Shown here piece by piece: positions 47,135 through 55,140 of a stretch of DNA of 64,000 nt. Every line of letters starts with the position of its first letter. The stretch's first letter is position 1. Made by a program: the position numbers and the translations under genes. The notes under the pieces are model-generated. The model was not told where the DNA came from. It saw nothing but the letters and a program-made list of their open reading frames with translations, and searched no databases. Source of the DNA: Lactobacillus xujianguonis (lineage in GTDB: Bacteria; Bacillota; Bacilli; Lactobacillales; Lactobacillaceae); NCBI RefSeq assembly GCF_004009905.1, contig NZ_ML136873.1:62001-126000 (forward strand), read 5' to 3'.

Positions 47135-47194
47135 TTGACTTGTAAAAAGTAAGTGATATGATAAAAGCAAAGTTCACCAAAAACGTAGAATAGC
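47135..47194 (+). promoter_or_regulatory. Promoter and operator of the thioredoxin/ArsR-rhodanese unit
   Basis: TTGACT (47135-47140), a 16-base spacer, TATGAT (47157-47162), then TTCACCA-AAAA-CGTAGAATAGC (palindrome-like at 47173-47190; CGTAGAATAGC at 47184-47194). The same elements with the same 49-base offset stand before trxB. Confidence 0.75.
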
Positions 47195-47210
47195 AAAAAG
47201 GAGAAAAATT

Positions 47211-47357
47211 ATGACTGATAAAAAGAATGAAAAGAAGACCCCACTTTTTACTTCAATCAGTGATGACAACAATTTGAGTGCTGGTGTATGTGGTCCAGAT
47301 GGTTGTGAAATTGATTGGAGCAAGGCAAAGAAAAATGCAGACTCTGACAAGAAATAA
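47211..47357 (+). CDS. 48-residue CX4C microprotein
   Basis: ATG 47211 behind AAAGGAGA starts a 48-residue frame (MTDKKNEKKTPLFTSISDDN ... ending DSDKK). Its only cysteines are C27 and C32 in VCGPDGCEIDW, a CX4C pair. It is charged, with no membrane segment. It is the first gene after the operator, overlaps the thioredoxin-like gene by 23 bases and shares its operon, so a redox or sulphur role is plausible. I do not recognise the family; the strong ribosome binding site and operon position argue that it is real. Confidence 0.7.
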   Translation: MTDKKNEKKTPLFTSISDDNNLSAGVCGPDGCEIDWSKAKKNADSDKK

Positions 47358-47652
47358 GATCGCAACCTTACCACCAAATGCTGTCCTTTATTTTGATAAT
47401 GACTGGTGCTCGCAATGCTACAGCGAGAATAAGGTAGTTACTGAGATTGAAAAAGTCGTTGGTGAAACTGTGCCTTTCTTTGAAGTCAATGTCACCGAAT
47501 TTCCTGAGCTAGCAAGTAAGTATCAGGTACTTTCCGCACCGAGTCTTGTCTTGCTTAAGAATGGCCAAAAGGTTGATCAATTTAGTAAGTTTCTTGATCA
47601 AAACCAATTTAAAGCAGTTTTCCAATATTATTTTGGAGCTTTACAGCATTAA
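47335..47652 (+). CDS. Thioredoxin-family protein with CSQC active site
   Basis: The 105-residue protein starts at MQTLTRNK (47335); the longer frame to 47278 would lie in the preceding gene. It has the thioredoxin fold pattern: YFDNDWCSQC (C25/C28) then VPFFEVNVTEFPELASKYQVLSAPSLVLLKNG, with the cis-proline region SAPS. The CSQC pair differs from the CGPC of standard TrxA, so it is a specialised thioredoxin-like protein. It is co-transcribed with an ArsR-rhodanese regulator and lies before trxB, which could reduce it. Confidence 0.85.
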   Translation: MQTLTRNKIATLPPNAVLYFDNDWCSQCYSENKVVTEIEKVVGETVPFFEVNVTEFPELASKYQVLSAPSLVLLKNGQKVDQFSKFLDQNQFKAVFQYYFGALQH

Positions 47653-47675
47653 TAATGAAGAAGGTGGAATAGTTT

Positions 47676-48311
47676 ATGCAAAAAGATCGTGCCAATGCCT
47701 ATCAAGATGCGGCTTTTGCGCAAGTGCTGCGAATTGGCAAAGCCGTCAGCAATCTAACCCGACTCAAGATAATTTTTATCTTAGATCAAGGTAAGAAGTC
47801 GGTAGAAGAGATCGCCAAGGCAATCGGAATCAGTGTTGGAACCACTTCGAAGAACCTGCAGCTTTTAAAGCAAGTTAACTTAGTTAAGGAAGAAAAAGAT
47901 AAAAACTTTGTCTTTTATGCTTTAGCCAATCCGCAGGTCAGCCAGCTTTTTTCGTTATTAATTAGTTTGGCAGAAAGCTCCTTACCAGAAATGCAGTCAC
48001 TTGAGGAAAATTTTGAAGTCGTACCCAAAATCACTTTGAACCAGTTAAAGGGAAAAGAATTGACCGGAACCTATATCTTGGATTTACGACCTAAAGATGA
48101 ATTTGCTAACCAGCATTTGCCGCATGCGCATAATATTCCCTTTAATGAAATTGATTTTAAGAACTTACCATTTAAGAATGATGAAGATGTCGTAGTTTAC
48201 TGTCGCGGTAGGCTTTGCGGAATTGCGGAAGTGGTTGGTAAAGAGCTAAAGAATCATGGCTATCAAAAGGTAAAGGTACTAAATCAGAGTGTCTCTGAAT
48301 TAAAAAATTAA
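47676..48311 (+). CDS. ArsR-family regulator fused to a rhodanese domain (copy 2)
   Basis: The 211-residue protein has an ArsR winged helix (about 12-95; VEEIAKAIGISVGTTSKNLQ) and a rhodanese domain (about 120-210) with the loop YCRGRLC (C176, C181). The residue positions match those of copy 1. It is the last gene of the microprotein-thioredoxin unit and probably the regulator of both thioredoxin operons. Such fusions elsewhere (BigR/SqrR-like regulators and sulphur-linked rhodaneses) sense reactive sulphur; here that is inference. A terminator follows. Confidence 0.88.
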   Translation: MQKDRANAYQDAAFAQVLRIGKAVSNLTRLKIIFILDQGKKSVEEIAKAIGISVGTTSKNLQLLKQVNLVKEEKDKNFVFYALANPQVSQLFSLLISLAESSLPEMQSLEENFEVVPKITLNQLKGKELTGTYILDLRPKDEFANQHLPHAHNIPFNEIDFKNLPFKNDEDVVVYCRGRLCGIAEVVGKELKNHGYQKVKVLNQSVSELKN

Positions 48312-48321
48312 CAGCTAAAGA

Positions 48322-48350
48322 TTGAGTGGAAAAATTCCACTCATTTTTTT
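48322..48350 (+). terminator. Intrinsic terminator of the thioredoxin/ArsR-rhodanese unit
   Basis: GAGTGGAA-AAA-TTCCACTC followed by a T-run. Confidence 0.88.
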
Positions 48351-48361
48351 AAACAAAATAG

Positions 48362-48421
48362 TTGACTTACAAAAAGTTAGTGATATTATAATTATATAAT
48401 TCAACGAAAGCGTAGAATAGC
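48362..48421 (+). promoter_or_regulatory. Promoter and palindromic operator of trxB-dsbA
   Basis: TTGACT (48362-48367), a 16-base spacer, TATTAT (48384-48389), then TTCAACG-AAAG-CGTAGAA (48400-48417), a near-perfect 7-bp-arm palindrome ending in CGTAGAATAGC (48411-48421). It repeats the layout at 47135. Confidence 0.78.
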
Positions 48422-48451
48422 TAACACGAAATAATCAATGAGGTGAAAACA

Positions 48452-49381
48452 ATGAAAGAATACGACTTAGTAGTAATTGGTGCAGGTCCTGGTGGAATGA
48501 CAGCCGCTCTTTATGGAGCTCGCGCTAACTTAAAGGTAGCAATGATCGACCGTGGTGTTTATGGTGGTCAAATGAACAATACTGCTGAAGTAGAGAATTA
48601 TCCTGGTTTTCCTTCAATTTTGGGTCCAGAACTAGGCGAGAAGATGTACAAGAGTACAGTCGACCAAGGTGTCGAATTCGTCTACGGCGACGTGCAAGGA
48701 ATTGAATTAGGTGAAAACAAGCGCCGCATTATTAAGATGGATCCCGAAGATATTTCTGCTAAAGCAGTCATTATTGCGACTGGTTCAGATAACCGAAAAT
48801 TAGGCATCCCTGGCGAAGAAGAATATAGCGGCAAAGGCGTTTCATACTGCGCAGTCTGCGATGGTGCTTTCTTCAAAGATGAAGATGTTGCCGTTGTAGG
48901 TGGTGGTGACTCAGCTATTTCAGAAGGCTTATACCTAGCTAACGTAACTAAGGACGTTAATGTGATTCACCGCCGTGATCAATTAAGAGCAGAAAAGGTT
49001 TTGCAAACCCGGGCCTTCAAGAATCCTAAGATGGAATTCACTTGGGGTAGTGTTCCTGTAGAAATTGTTGGTGACGAAAATAAGGTAACGGGCATCAAGG
49101 TGCACAACAAGAAGACTGATGAAGACAAGGTTATTCCTGCTGCAGGGGTCTTCATCTACATTGGTAATGTTCCTAACAGCCAACCATTCCAAGACTTAAA
49201 CATTACTGACAAAGACGGCTGGATTATCACTAATGATCAAATGGAAACTTCCATCCCTGGAATCTATGCCATCGGTGATGTTCGGCAAAAGAAATTACGT
49301 CAGATCGTGACAGCTGTTGGAGAAGGCGGAATTGCTGGTCAAAATGCTTTCGAATATTTGAGTAGCTTAGAAGAAAACTAA
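48452..49381 (+). CDS. trxB: Thioredoxin reductase-like flavoprotein
   Basis: The 309-residue protein has the FAD motif VIGAGPGGMTAALYGARANL, the redox-active SYCAVCDGAFF (C133/C136), the NADP loop VVGGGDSAISEGLYLANV and the FAD-closing IPGIYAIGDVRQKKLRQIVTA. It reduces thioredoxins with NADPH. ATG 48452 follows GAGGTG; a GTG at 48443 is nine bases earlier. The active site and size are typical of TrxB. The promoter is shared with the preceding thioredoxin unit. Confidence 0.94.
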   Translation: MKEYDLVVIGAGPGGMTAALYGARANLKVAMIDRGVYGGQMNNTAEVENYPGFPSILGPELGEKMYKSTVDQGVEFVYGDVQGIELGENKRRIIKMDPEDISAKAVIIATGSDNRKLGIPGEEEYSGKGVSYCAVCDGAFFKDEDVAVVGGGDSAISEGLYLANVTKDVNVIHRRDQLRAEKVLQTRAFKNPKMEFTWGSVPVEIVGDENKVTGIKVHNKKTDEDKVIPAAGVFIYIGNVPNSQPFQDLNITDKDGWIITNDQMETSIPGIYAIGDVRQKKLRQIVTAVGEGGIAGQNAFEYLSSLEEN

Positions 49382-49403
49382 TTCATAACTTAAGGAGAAA
49401 AGA

Positions 49404-50060
49404 ATGGAAATTAAATACTGGTCCGATATTGCTTGCCCATTTTGCTACATTGGCTCAACTAGAATGAAGAAGGCCATGAAAGAAGTCGGCATTTATGACG
49501 ATACTGATTTGGAATTAAAATCTTTCCAATTAAATCCGATGGAAAGTAAGACTGCTAAGCCTGGCGACTATATTAACCACTTCACTGGTGGTAACAAGGC
49601 TATGGAAGATGATGCTCGTCAAAAGATGGCATACATCACCCAAATGGCTGCTGGTGAAGGCTTGGAATTTCATTTAGATAAGGTTGTGCCAACTAATACC
49701 ATGGATGCCCACCGCTTGATTAAATTAGCTGAAAGCAAAGGTGATCGTGACCTAGTTGAACGAGTTATCAGCCGCTTCTACAAGGTTTACTTTACTGATG
49801 GTAAGTCAATTGCGGATCATGGAGTTTTGACTAACGCAGCAGTGAAAGCAGGCTTAGAGCGACAAGAAGTTCAGGATATTTTAAATTCTGATAAATACCC
49901 AAAGGAAGTTGTCGCTGATGAAGTTGAAGCCCAACAATTAGGCATTCAAGGCGCACCATTCTTTGTACTGAATAATAAGTATGCCATTAGCGGTGCGCAA
50001 CCTTATGAGGTCTTCGTGCAAGCATTAGAAAAAGTAAAAGCTGAAGAAGCCCAAGCGTAA
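49404..50060 (+). CDS. DsbA-family (FrnE-like) oxidoreductase
   Basis: The 218-residue protein has the thioredoxin-fold start KYWSDIACPFCYIG (CPFC, C11/C14), a helical insertion, and the cis-Pro region GIQGAPFFVLNNKYAISGAQP. There is no signal peptide, so it is cytoplasmic, unlike periplasmic DsbA. It lies 22 bases after trxB, in the same operon. FrnE-like members are associated with oxidative stress; the substrate is unknown. Confidence 0.9.
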   Translation: MEIKYWSDIACPFCYIGSTRMKKAMKEVGIYDDTDLELKSFQLNPMESKTAKPGDYINHFTGGNKAMEDDARQKMAYITQMAAGEGLEFHLDKVVPTNTMDAHRLIKLAESKGDRDLVERVISRFYKVYFTDGKSIADHGVLTNAAVKAGLERQEVQDILNSDKYPKEVVADEVEAQQLGIQGAPFFVLNNKYAISGAQPYEVFVQALEKVKAEEAQA

Positions 50061-50099
50061 AAAATAAGCTCAATCATGACGATTGAGCTTATTTTTTTG
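50061..50099. terminator. Bidirectional intrinsic terminator
   Basis: AAATAAGCTCAATC pairs with GATTGAGCTTATTT between the convergent dsbA-like and cobalamin genes. Confidence 0.88.
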
Positions 50100-50102
50100 A
50101 CT

Positions 50103-50645
50103 CTATTTCTGTTTGCTTTTCACATCTTGATAACCATCTAAGACATTAGCGTAACGCGCTAAGACAAAGAGGTAATCAGATAGGCGGTTCATGTATTTCA
50201 AATTGCTGGCAGCTAACAGCTGCTGTTCTCGATTCAAAGTCACCATTGCTCGTTCTGCTTGTCTAGCAAGGGTTCGCGCGTATTGTAGGTTTGCACCTGT
50301 CACTTTACCACCAGGCAAGATAAATTCGGGAATCTTAGGTAATTTCGGTGTTAATTCATCAATCCTTTTTTCTAACGCAGCCACTTTGTCATCATTAATT
50401 CCATGCCGGCGCTTAACGACAATGTCGGCTTGTAATAAATATAAATCACGCTGAACTTCGATTAATTCATCTTGTAAGCTTGCTGTCTTTTCTGAGAGAT
50501 TGGCTAGTACTACGCCTAAGTAAGATTGCAAAGAATCAATTTCTCCTAAAGCAGTAATTTGCAAGTCATCTTTCGGGACCATCTTGCCCGTTACTTGCTT
50601 AGTTAGCCCTTGGTCACCAACTTTGGTATAAATCTTGATTGTCAT
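50103..50645 (-). CDS. Cob(I)alamin adenosyltransferase, PduO type
   Basis: The 180-residue protein reads IYTKVGDQGLTKQVTGKMVPKDD...ALGEIDSLQSYLG at its N-terminus and ends LSDYLFVLARYANV, the PduO/CobO-type pattern with ATP-binding basic residues. It converts corrinoids to adenosylcobalamin, the cofactor of the class II reductase three genes away. It is coupled (one shared base) to the S-component gene. Confidence 0.92.
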   Translation of the reverse strand: MTIKIYTKVGDQGLTKQVTGKMVPKDDLQITALGEIDSLQSYLGVVLANLSEKTASLQDELIEVQRDLYLLQADIVVKRRHGINDDKVAALEKRIDELTPKLPKIPEFILPGGKVTGANLQYARTLARQAERAMVTLNREQQLLAASNLKYMNRLSDYLFVLARYANVLDGYQDVKSKQK

Positions 50646-51166
50646 TAGATCACTCTTTCATAACGCTGCAAGGCTAAAGTAAGAGGTTTATAAAGCACCA
50701 GATAAAAGGCAAAATTACCAACAGCATGGTAGGTATCAAAGACTAAACCTGAGACCCAGTAGGCAAGAAAGGCAGGTAGTCCGCCGTAAATTGTCATCCC
50801 GAAGCTGACTAAAAAGCCATACTCGTAACCAAGGAAAACTGCTAGAGTGACTTGCAGTAAGAGGTGTTTTTTCAACGGTAAAATCTTGGCTACTAAGATA
50901 ACGGTCAAGACGCAGCCGATATAAGCAAAAATTTGCGGAATTGTCCAAATCCCAAAACCTAAGACAATATTGGATAAAATCATGGTTAAAGCCGCCAGGA
51001 TAATCCCAAAGCCGCCACCCAGCGTGAGGGTCACAATCATAATGATATCCGTTACTGGTTGCACATTCGGAATCGGAATTACCTTGAAAACTCGCAGAAC
51101 TACGGCTAAGGCGGTTAAGAGGGCCAGCATCGTTAGCCGGCGCAGCTGAATTCTTTCAGTAACCAT
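50645..51166 (-). CDS. ECF transporter S-component, probably corrinoid-related
   Basis: The 173-residue integral membrane protein has five or six hydrophobic segments and a basic N-terminus (RIQLRRLTMLALLTALAVVLRV), typical of ECF S-components that bind a vitamin and share a common EcfAAT module. The ligand is not fixed by the sequence. Its neighbours (adenosyltransferase, DUF4430 lipoprotein, B12-dependent reductase) point to cobalamin or a precursor. Confidence 0.8.
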   Translation of the reverse strand: MVTERIQLRRLTMLALLTALAVVLRVFKVIPIPNVQPVTDIIMIVTLTLGGGFGIILAALTMILSNIVLGFGIWTIPQIFAYIGCVLTVILVAKILPLKKHLLLQVTLAVFLGYEYGFLVSFGMTIYGGLPAFLAYWVSGLVFDTYHAVGNFAFYLVLYKPLTLALQRYERVI

Positions 51167-51172
51167 GTTTTA

Positions 51173-51553
51173 TCACTTCACTTTAGCTAAGGTAAACTTC
51201 ACGTGATCCTTGTTCTTCACTGTTTGGTCGGCAGCGCCTTTATTAGCCCACTTACCATTGATAGTGTAAGTCCAGTAGATCTTCTTCTTAGGATTTTGCT
51301 TCTTGCCAGCAATACCAGTAATGAAGCCTTTATTTTCTTCTACCTTCCAGCCCTTCTTTAAGCCAGTCATGACCTTGGCATGCTTTTTTAACTTAATTTT
51401 CTTAGTAGAAAAGTTCTTTTTCCCTTGGCGTAAAGTGTAAGTCACCGTAATACGGTTACTAGATTTGGCAGCCTTAGATTGGTTAGAGCAGCCAGAAAGG
51501 GCAAAGGTAAAAATTGTTGCAGTTGCAATTACAGCAGTCAGTTTAGTTTTCAT
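51173..51553 (-). CDS. DUF4430-domain lipoprotein, possible cobalamin-binding
   Basis: The 126-residue precursor has a lipoprotein signal (LSGC, lipidated Cys about residue 22) and a domain resembling DUF4430/transcobalamin-C-like modules: VTYTLRQGKKNFSTKKIKLK, LKKGWKVEENKGFITGI, then KIYWTYTINGKWANKGAADQTVKNKD, with the pattern W-x-Y-x-I-N-G. It sits between the reductase and the S-component, so a role as a surface corrinoid-capture protein is plausible. That is inference. Confidence 0.75.
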   Translation of the reverse strand: MKTKLTAVIATATIFTFALSGCSNQSKAAKSSNRITVTYTLRQGKKNFSTKKIKLKKHAKVMTGLKKGWKVEENKGFITGIAGKKQNPKKKIYWTYTINGKWANKGAADQTVKNKDHVKFTLAKVK

Positions 51554-51582
51554 GTTTTTTCTCCTTGTAATAAAAAATTCTT

Positions 51583-53811
51583 CTATTTAGTTGGGCAAGC
51601 GCCGCCAGCACAGTCACTTTGACCGACTAATTCTAAGTCTTTTTGATCATCGTTTTCTTTCATAAAGACGGCTTCGACATTACCCGTAATTTTATTAGCT
51701 TTTTCTTCGTATTTGGCCTTATCAATTGGCTCCTTAGGTGCTTGCTTTAAGCTGCCACCATAGTAGGGAAGTAGCGAAGTGGACTTAATAATGTGGCGGT
51801 ATTGGTGGAGCAAGGGTTCAATTTCTTTACTTTCCTTATCTTGGAAGGTGATGGTGCAGGACACCGCATTATCAGACCAGTAGGTTTGTAAAAAGGCTTG
51901 GGTCGCAAACTGTTCCGCAATTGAAACTGTTCCCGCAGAAGCAAAGTTCTTACTGTCGGCATTAGCGGCTCGCAGTGGAAATTCCACACAAATGGTGTTC
52001 TTAGTGTAAATATCGGGTTCAGTGTAGTAGCCACATTCCTTTAAGGCTGGCAGCAGTGGATCAGAAGCTTGGAATCTAATTCTTTGAATTAAGTAACCAG
52101 CATAGTGGAAGTGCATCCCTTCAGACACACCAGCTAATTTTGCTACCGTTCCTGATGGCTTAACGGTCGTGTGCTTAACCGAAGTTTGGCAGCCTAATTC
52201 TTGGCTGTAGTCTTGATCAGCCTGCAGAATCGCTTGGTATAAGTCGTCAAAAGTTTTAACAATTTCTGGATCATAAATTGGCTTTTGGATTGTTTGTCCA
52301 TCCTCATCAGTAGCCTTTTCAAAGCCAGTAACTACGCGGTGACCAAAGCGGGATAAAATCCAATCTTGAATCCCTGACATGGAGACTCCAATGCGGCGAT
52401 TCTTCTGAATAATCTTGCGGGAAACTTCCCAATCATAGTGGCTGAAGGTTACTCGCTTAGCAAAACGCACGGCTAAGCTAAAGGATTCTTTTAAGTTCCA
52501 GCCTTGCTGTTCAGCCACAAAAGGAAAGACTTCAAACAAGTTACATGGTTCACCGTTAGCTAAGGAAATTTCCCCACAAGGATTAGTCCCTTCAACTGCA
52601 TCGTCAATGCCAGCTTGATAACCATCCGCAATGCGGCCGTAGTTGCGAGATAATTCGAGGTTAACGACACCAGGTTCGCCGTTGTGCAAAATTCCATCTG
52701 CAATTGGACCATAATTATCAAACTTCGAATTGATGGCCACACTATTGTTAGAAGCCCAACGGTGATGGTAGAGTTTTTCCTTATCTTGCTTCATCTTGAT
52801 AAAGTCTTGATCATCGTTAGAGCCCAAGGCCAATTCAGCTGAACGGCGAACGTTACCAGCGACGACGGTTTTACCGATCAAATTACAAATATCAGTCGCG
52901 TCAACAGCGGATAAGTTTTGCCCAGCTTTCGCATTTATAACTTGATTAATGTCCAAGAACATTTCAACTAAGGGCATCGGGCCAGAGGCGGTTCCGCCAA
53001 AGCCATGAATTTTAGCACCATAGGGCCGAATCTTGCTGATATCAAGGACTAACTTGTGTTTACCTTCAGGATTATTGCGGTTAAAGTGCATATCAATTAA
53101 ACGGGCATTAGCTAAGATCCAGCCTTCACGGGTATCAGGCAATTCGTAGTAGATGTAGTCATCTTGCTCTTGCTCTTCTTTAGCCCAAGTATCCTTGTCA
53201 ACGGCACCAACTTTAAGTGAAGGTTCGTAAGACTGGCTCTTTTTGTCGATAACAACGGTTAAGTCAACAGCTTGATCAACAGTCGGAATCTGCTTAATGT
53301 TGTCTTTAACAACAGAGAAGCCGACGCCGCCACCTTTCATTAATTGGTCGAATAAAAAGGAGAAGGGCATGGAGACTGCGACTTCGTTTTTATCTAAGTA
53401 AGCAGGTACCAAGTGACTGTCCCCGTAGTGTTGCGGGCGAATAGCAATGAACCAGCAGTTGTTAAGTGAATCACCCGTGCGCTTTTGATAGTCGGTTCCA
53501 GAAATCCAAAGATTCCGGCCAGATGGGGTGGCACTTAAGCCATAAGTTAGGCGGAATAATTTTTGGGCTTCAGTAGTTAATTCGTTGATAACCGCAGGAG
53601 AAGGATTATTCTTCAAGCGCGGATCGAGGTTAATATTTCCTTCAATGACCCGTTTGACGGTTTCGTCCCAATTTTCTGAACGATTTTTGTCGTCTAACCA
53701 GCGGGCGTAGGTCCGTTTATAAGTGACCCAGCCCAGTTCACCCCAATGGGGTTTAATTTGTTGTTTCACTCGTTGAATGAAATTTTGATCTAATTGAATA
53801 GTTTTCTGCAT
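51583..53811 (-). CDS. Adenosylcobalamin-dependent ribonucleoside-triphosphate reductase (class II, RTPR)
   Basis: The 742-residue enzyme reduces nucleoside triphosphates to dNTPs with a cobalamin-generated thiyl radical. It has NPCGE (catalytic Cys region), the substrate-channel cysteines, and a C-terminal pair SDCAGGAC (C734, C739) matching C731/C736 of the Lactobacillus leichmannii enzyme. Its length is the same, and the monomeric class II form needs no O2. NrdR-like boxes stand upstream. It is followed by corrinoid handling genes on the same strand, and the cysteines fit reduction by the thioredoxin system. Confidence 0.95.
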   Translation of the reverse strand: MQKTIQLDQNFIQRVKQQIKPHWGELGWVTYKRTYARWLDDKNRSENWDETVKRVIEGNINLDPRLKNNPSPAVINELTTEAQKLFRLTYGLSATPSGRNLWISGTDYQKRTGDSLNNCWFIAIRPQHYGDSHLVPAYLDKNEVAVSMPFSFLFDQLMKGGGVGFSVVKDNIKQIPTVDQAVDLTVVIDKKSQSYEPSLKVGAVDKDTWAKEEQEQDDYIYYELPDTREGWILANARLIDMHFNRNNPEGKHKLVLDISKIRPYGAKIHGFGGTASGPMPLVEMFLDINQVINAKAGQNLSAVDATDICNLIGKTVVAGNVRRSAELALGSNDDQDFIKMKQDKEKLYHHRWASNNSVAINSKFDNYGPIADGILHNGEPGVVNLELSRNYGRIADGYQAGIDDAVEGTNPCGEISLANGEPCNLFEVFPFVAEQQGWNLKESFSLAVRFAKRVTFSHYDWEVSRKIIQKNRRIGVSMSGIQDWILSRFGHRVVTGFEKATDEDGQTIQKPIYDPEIVKTFDDLYQAILQADQDYSQELGCQTSVKHTTVKPSGTVAKLAGVSEGMHFHYAGYLIQRIRFQASDPLLPALKECGYYTEPDIYTKNTICVEFPLRAANADSKNFASAGTVSIAEQFATQAFLQTYWSDNAVSCTITFQDKESKEIEPLLHQYRHIIKSTSLLPYYGGSLKQAPKEPIDKAKYEEKANKITGNVEAVFMKENDDQKDLELVGQSDCAGGACPTK

Positions 53812-53844
53812 AAAAAGTTCTCCCCTTGAAAAGGTGTTAATGTT

Positions 53845-53898
53845 TCACAACATACAATCTATTGATGACAAAATTGAGAATACCACAATATGTTGTAT
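53845..53898 (-). promoter_or_regulatory. NrdR-box-like pair upstream of the class II reductase
   Basis: CCACAATATGTTGTAT (53883-53898) matches the NrdR box ACACWATATNTWGTGT-type consensus at 13 of 16 positions. A weaker second match (TCACAACATACAATCT, 53845-53860) lies 22 bases away. Tandem boxes are typical for NrdR control of ribonucleotide reductase genes. Confidence 0.55.
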
Positions 53899-54102
53899 TG
53901 TAAACCGAAAAAAGATCGCTTTTGGGGAGTTGCTAAGTGCAAATCTTTGTCGCTCTTGGCAAGTGCTGACCAAAAATTTTTCGTACATAATTGCTTTTTT
54001 TGGCGTGAATTTTTAAATGCTAAATAATCTGTTTGTGTAACGCCTATTATTAGGCATAAAATAGGACACAAGTATTGTTTTTTATTGAAAGAGAGGGATT
54101 GA

Positions 54103-55140
54103 ATGCAGAATGCTTGGCAGAGATTTAAAGCTAACGTGCCCTTGCGGCGAGCGGTAGTTTTAATGATCATTATTTTATTTCTTTATAAATTGCGGTCGAT
54201 GATGAACACCATCTTGTTGACCTTTATTTTTACTTATTTGGTAGTGCATTTGGTGCGTTTAGTGCAAAAACACGCGCCGAAAATTCCGACCGGTTTGATT
54301 GTGAGTGTCACCTATATCTTGATTTTGCTCCTCCTGTATTTTGTCATTACGGTTTATATGCCAATGCTGGTGGGGGAAATTACTAAGATTTTTAAGTCGG
54401 TGAAAGCTTTTTATGAAAGTAACAATATGCCAGGGATGATGAAATATCTTAAGCATTACGTCAGTCAAGCCGAAATTACGAAGCAGGTTAAAAATGGGAT
54501 GACGATTATGTTCCATACTTTAACCAGTGTCGGGACGTTGACGGTTGCCACCTTCATGTCACTGATTTTGAGTTTCTTCTACACGATTGAATTGAAACAG
54601 ATGAATGAATTTTCAAGTCTATTTGTGAAGAGTGGAATTTTTAAGTGGTTCTTTGAAGATGTCAGCTTCTTTGGTAAAAAGTTTACTAACACCTTCGGCG
54701 TGGTTTTAGAAGCGCAGTTCTTCATTGCCATTTGCAACACTGCTTTAACGATGATTGGCTTAGCGATTATGCGGATGCCACAGATTGTCGCTCTAGGCCT
54801 CATGGTCTTTATCTTGAGCTTAATTCCGGTGGCGGGGGTCATTATTTCTTTGATTCCGTTGAGCGTTATTGGTTATTCAGTGGGCGGATTACGGTATGTA
54901 ATTTACATTTTTGTCATGATCATGATTATCCATGCGATTGAAGCTTACATTTTGAACCCGAAGTTTATGGCCAGCAAAACCGAATTGCCCATCTTTTATA
55001 CTTTTTTGGTTTTGCTGTTTGCAGAACATCTCTGGGGTACTTGGGGCTTAATCGTCGGGGTACCAATTTTCACTTTCTTACTCGATGTGATGGAAATTAA
55101 ATCAGCCCGTAAGAAGAAGCAAAAGAAGGTAACGCAATGA
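54103..55140 (+). CDS. AI-2E-family membrane protein
   Basis: The 345-residue protein has eight predicted membrane helices in the PerM/AI-2E-transporter pattern, with the conserved LIPVAGVIISLIPL segment and C-terminal EAYILNPKFMASKTELPIF. Members export varied small molecules or act as Na+/H+-type carriers; the AI-2 name is historical. It overlaps the SGNH hydrolase gene by four bases. GAGAGG at 54090-54095 precedes the ATG. Confidence 0.85.
   Translation: MQNAWQRFKANVPLRRAVVLMIIILFLYKLRSMMNTILLTFIFTYLVVHLVRLVQKHAPKIPTGLIVSVTYILILLLLYFVITVYMPMLVGEITKIFKSVKAFYESNNMPGMMKYLKHYVSQAEITKQVKNGMTIMFHTLTSVGTLTVATFMSLILSFFYTIELKQMNEFSSLFVKSGIFKWFFEDVSFFGKKFTNTFGVVLEAQFFIAICNTALTMIGLAIMRMPQIVALGLMVFILSLIPVAGVIISLIPLSVIGYSVGGLRYVIYIFVMIMIIHAIEAYILNPKFMASKTELPIFYTFLVLLFAEHLWGTWGLIVGVPIFTFLLDVMEIKSARKKKQKKVTQ

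Noticed and set aside
53812-54102. Cobalamin riboswitch before the B12-dependent reductase
   Set aside because: No B12-box or long structured leader found in about 290 bases; NrdR-like boxes explain control better.
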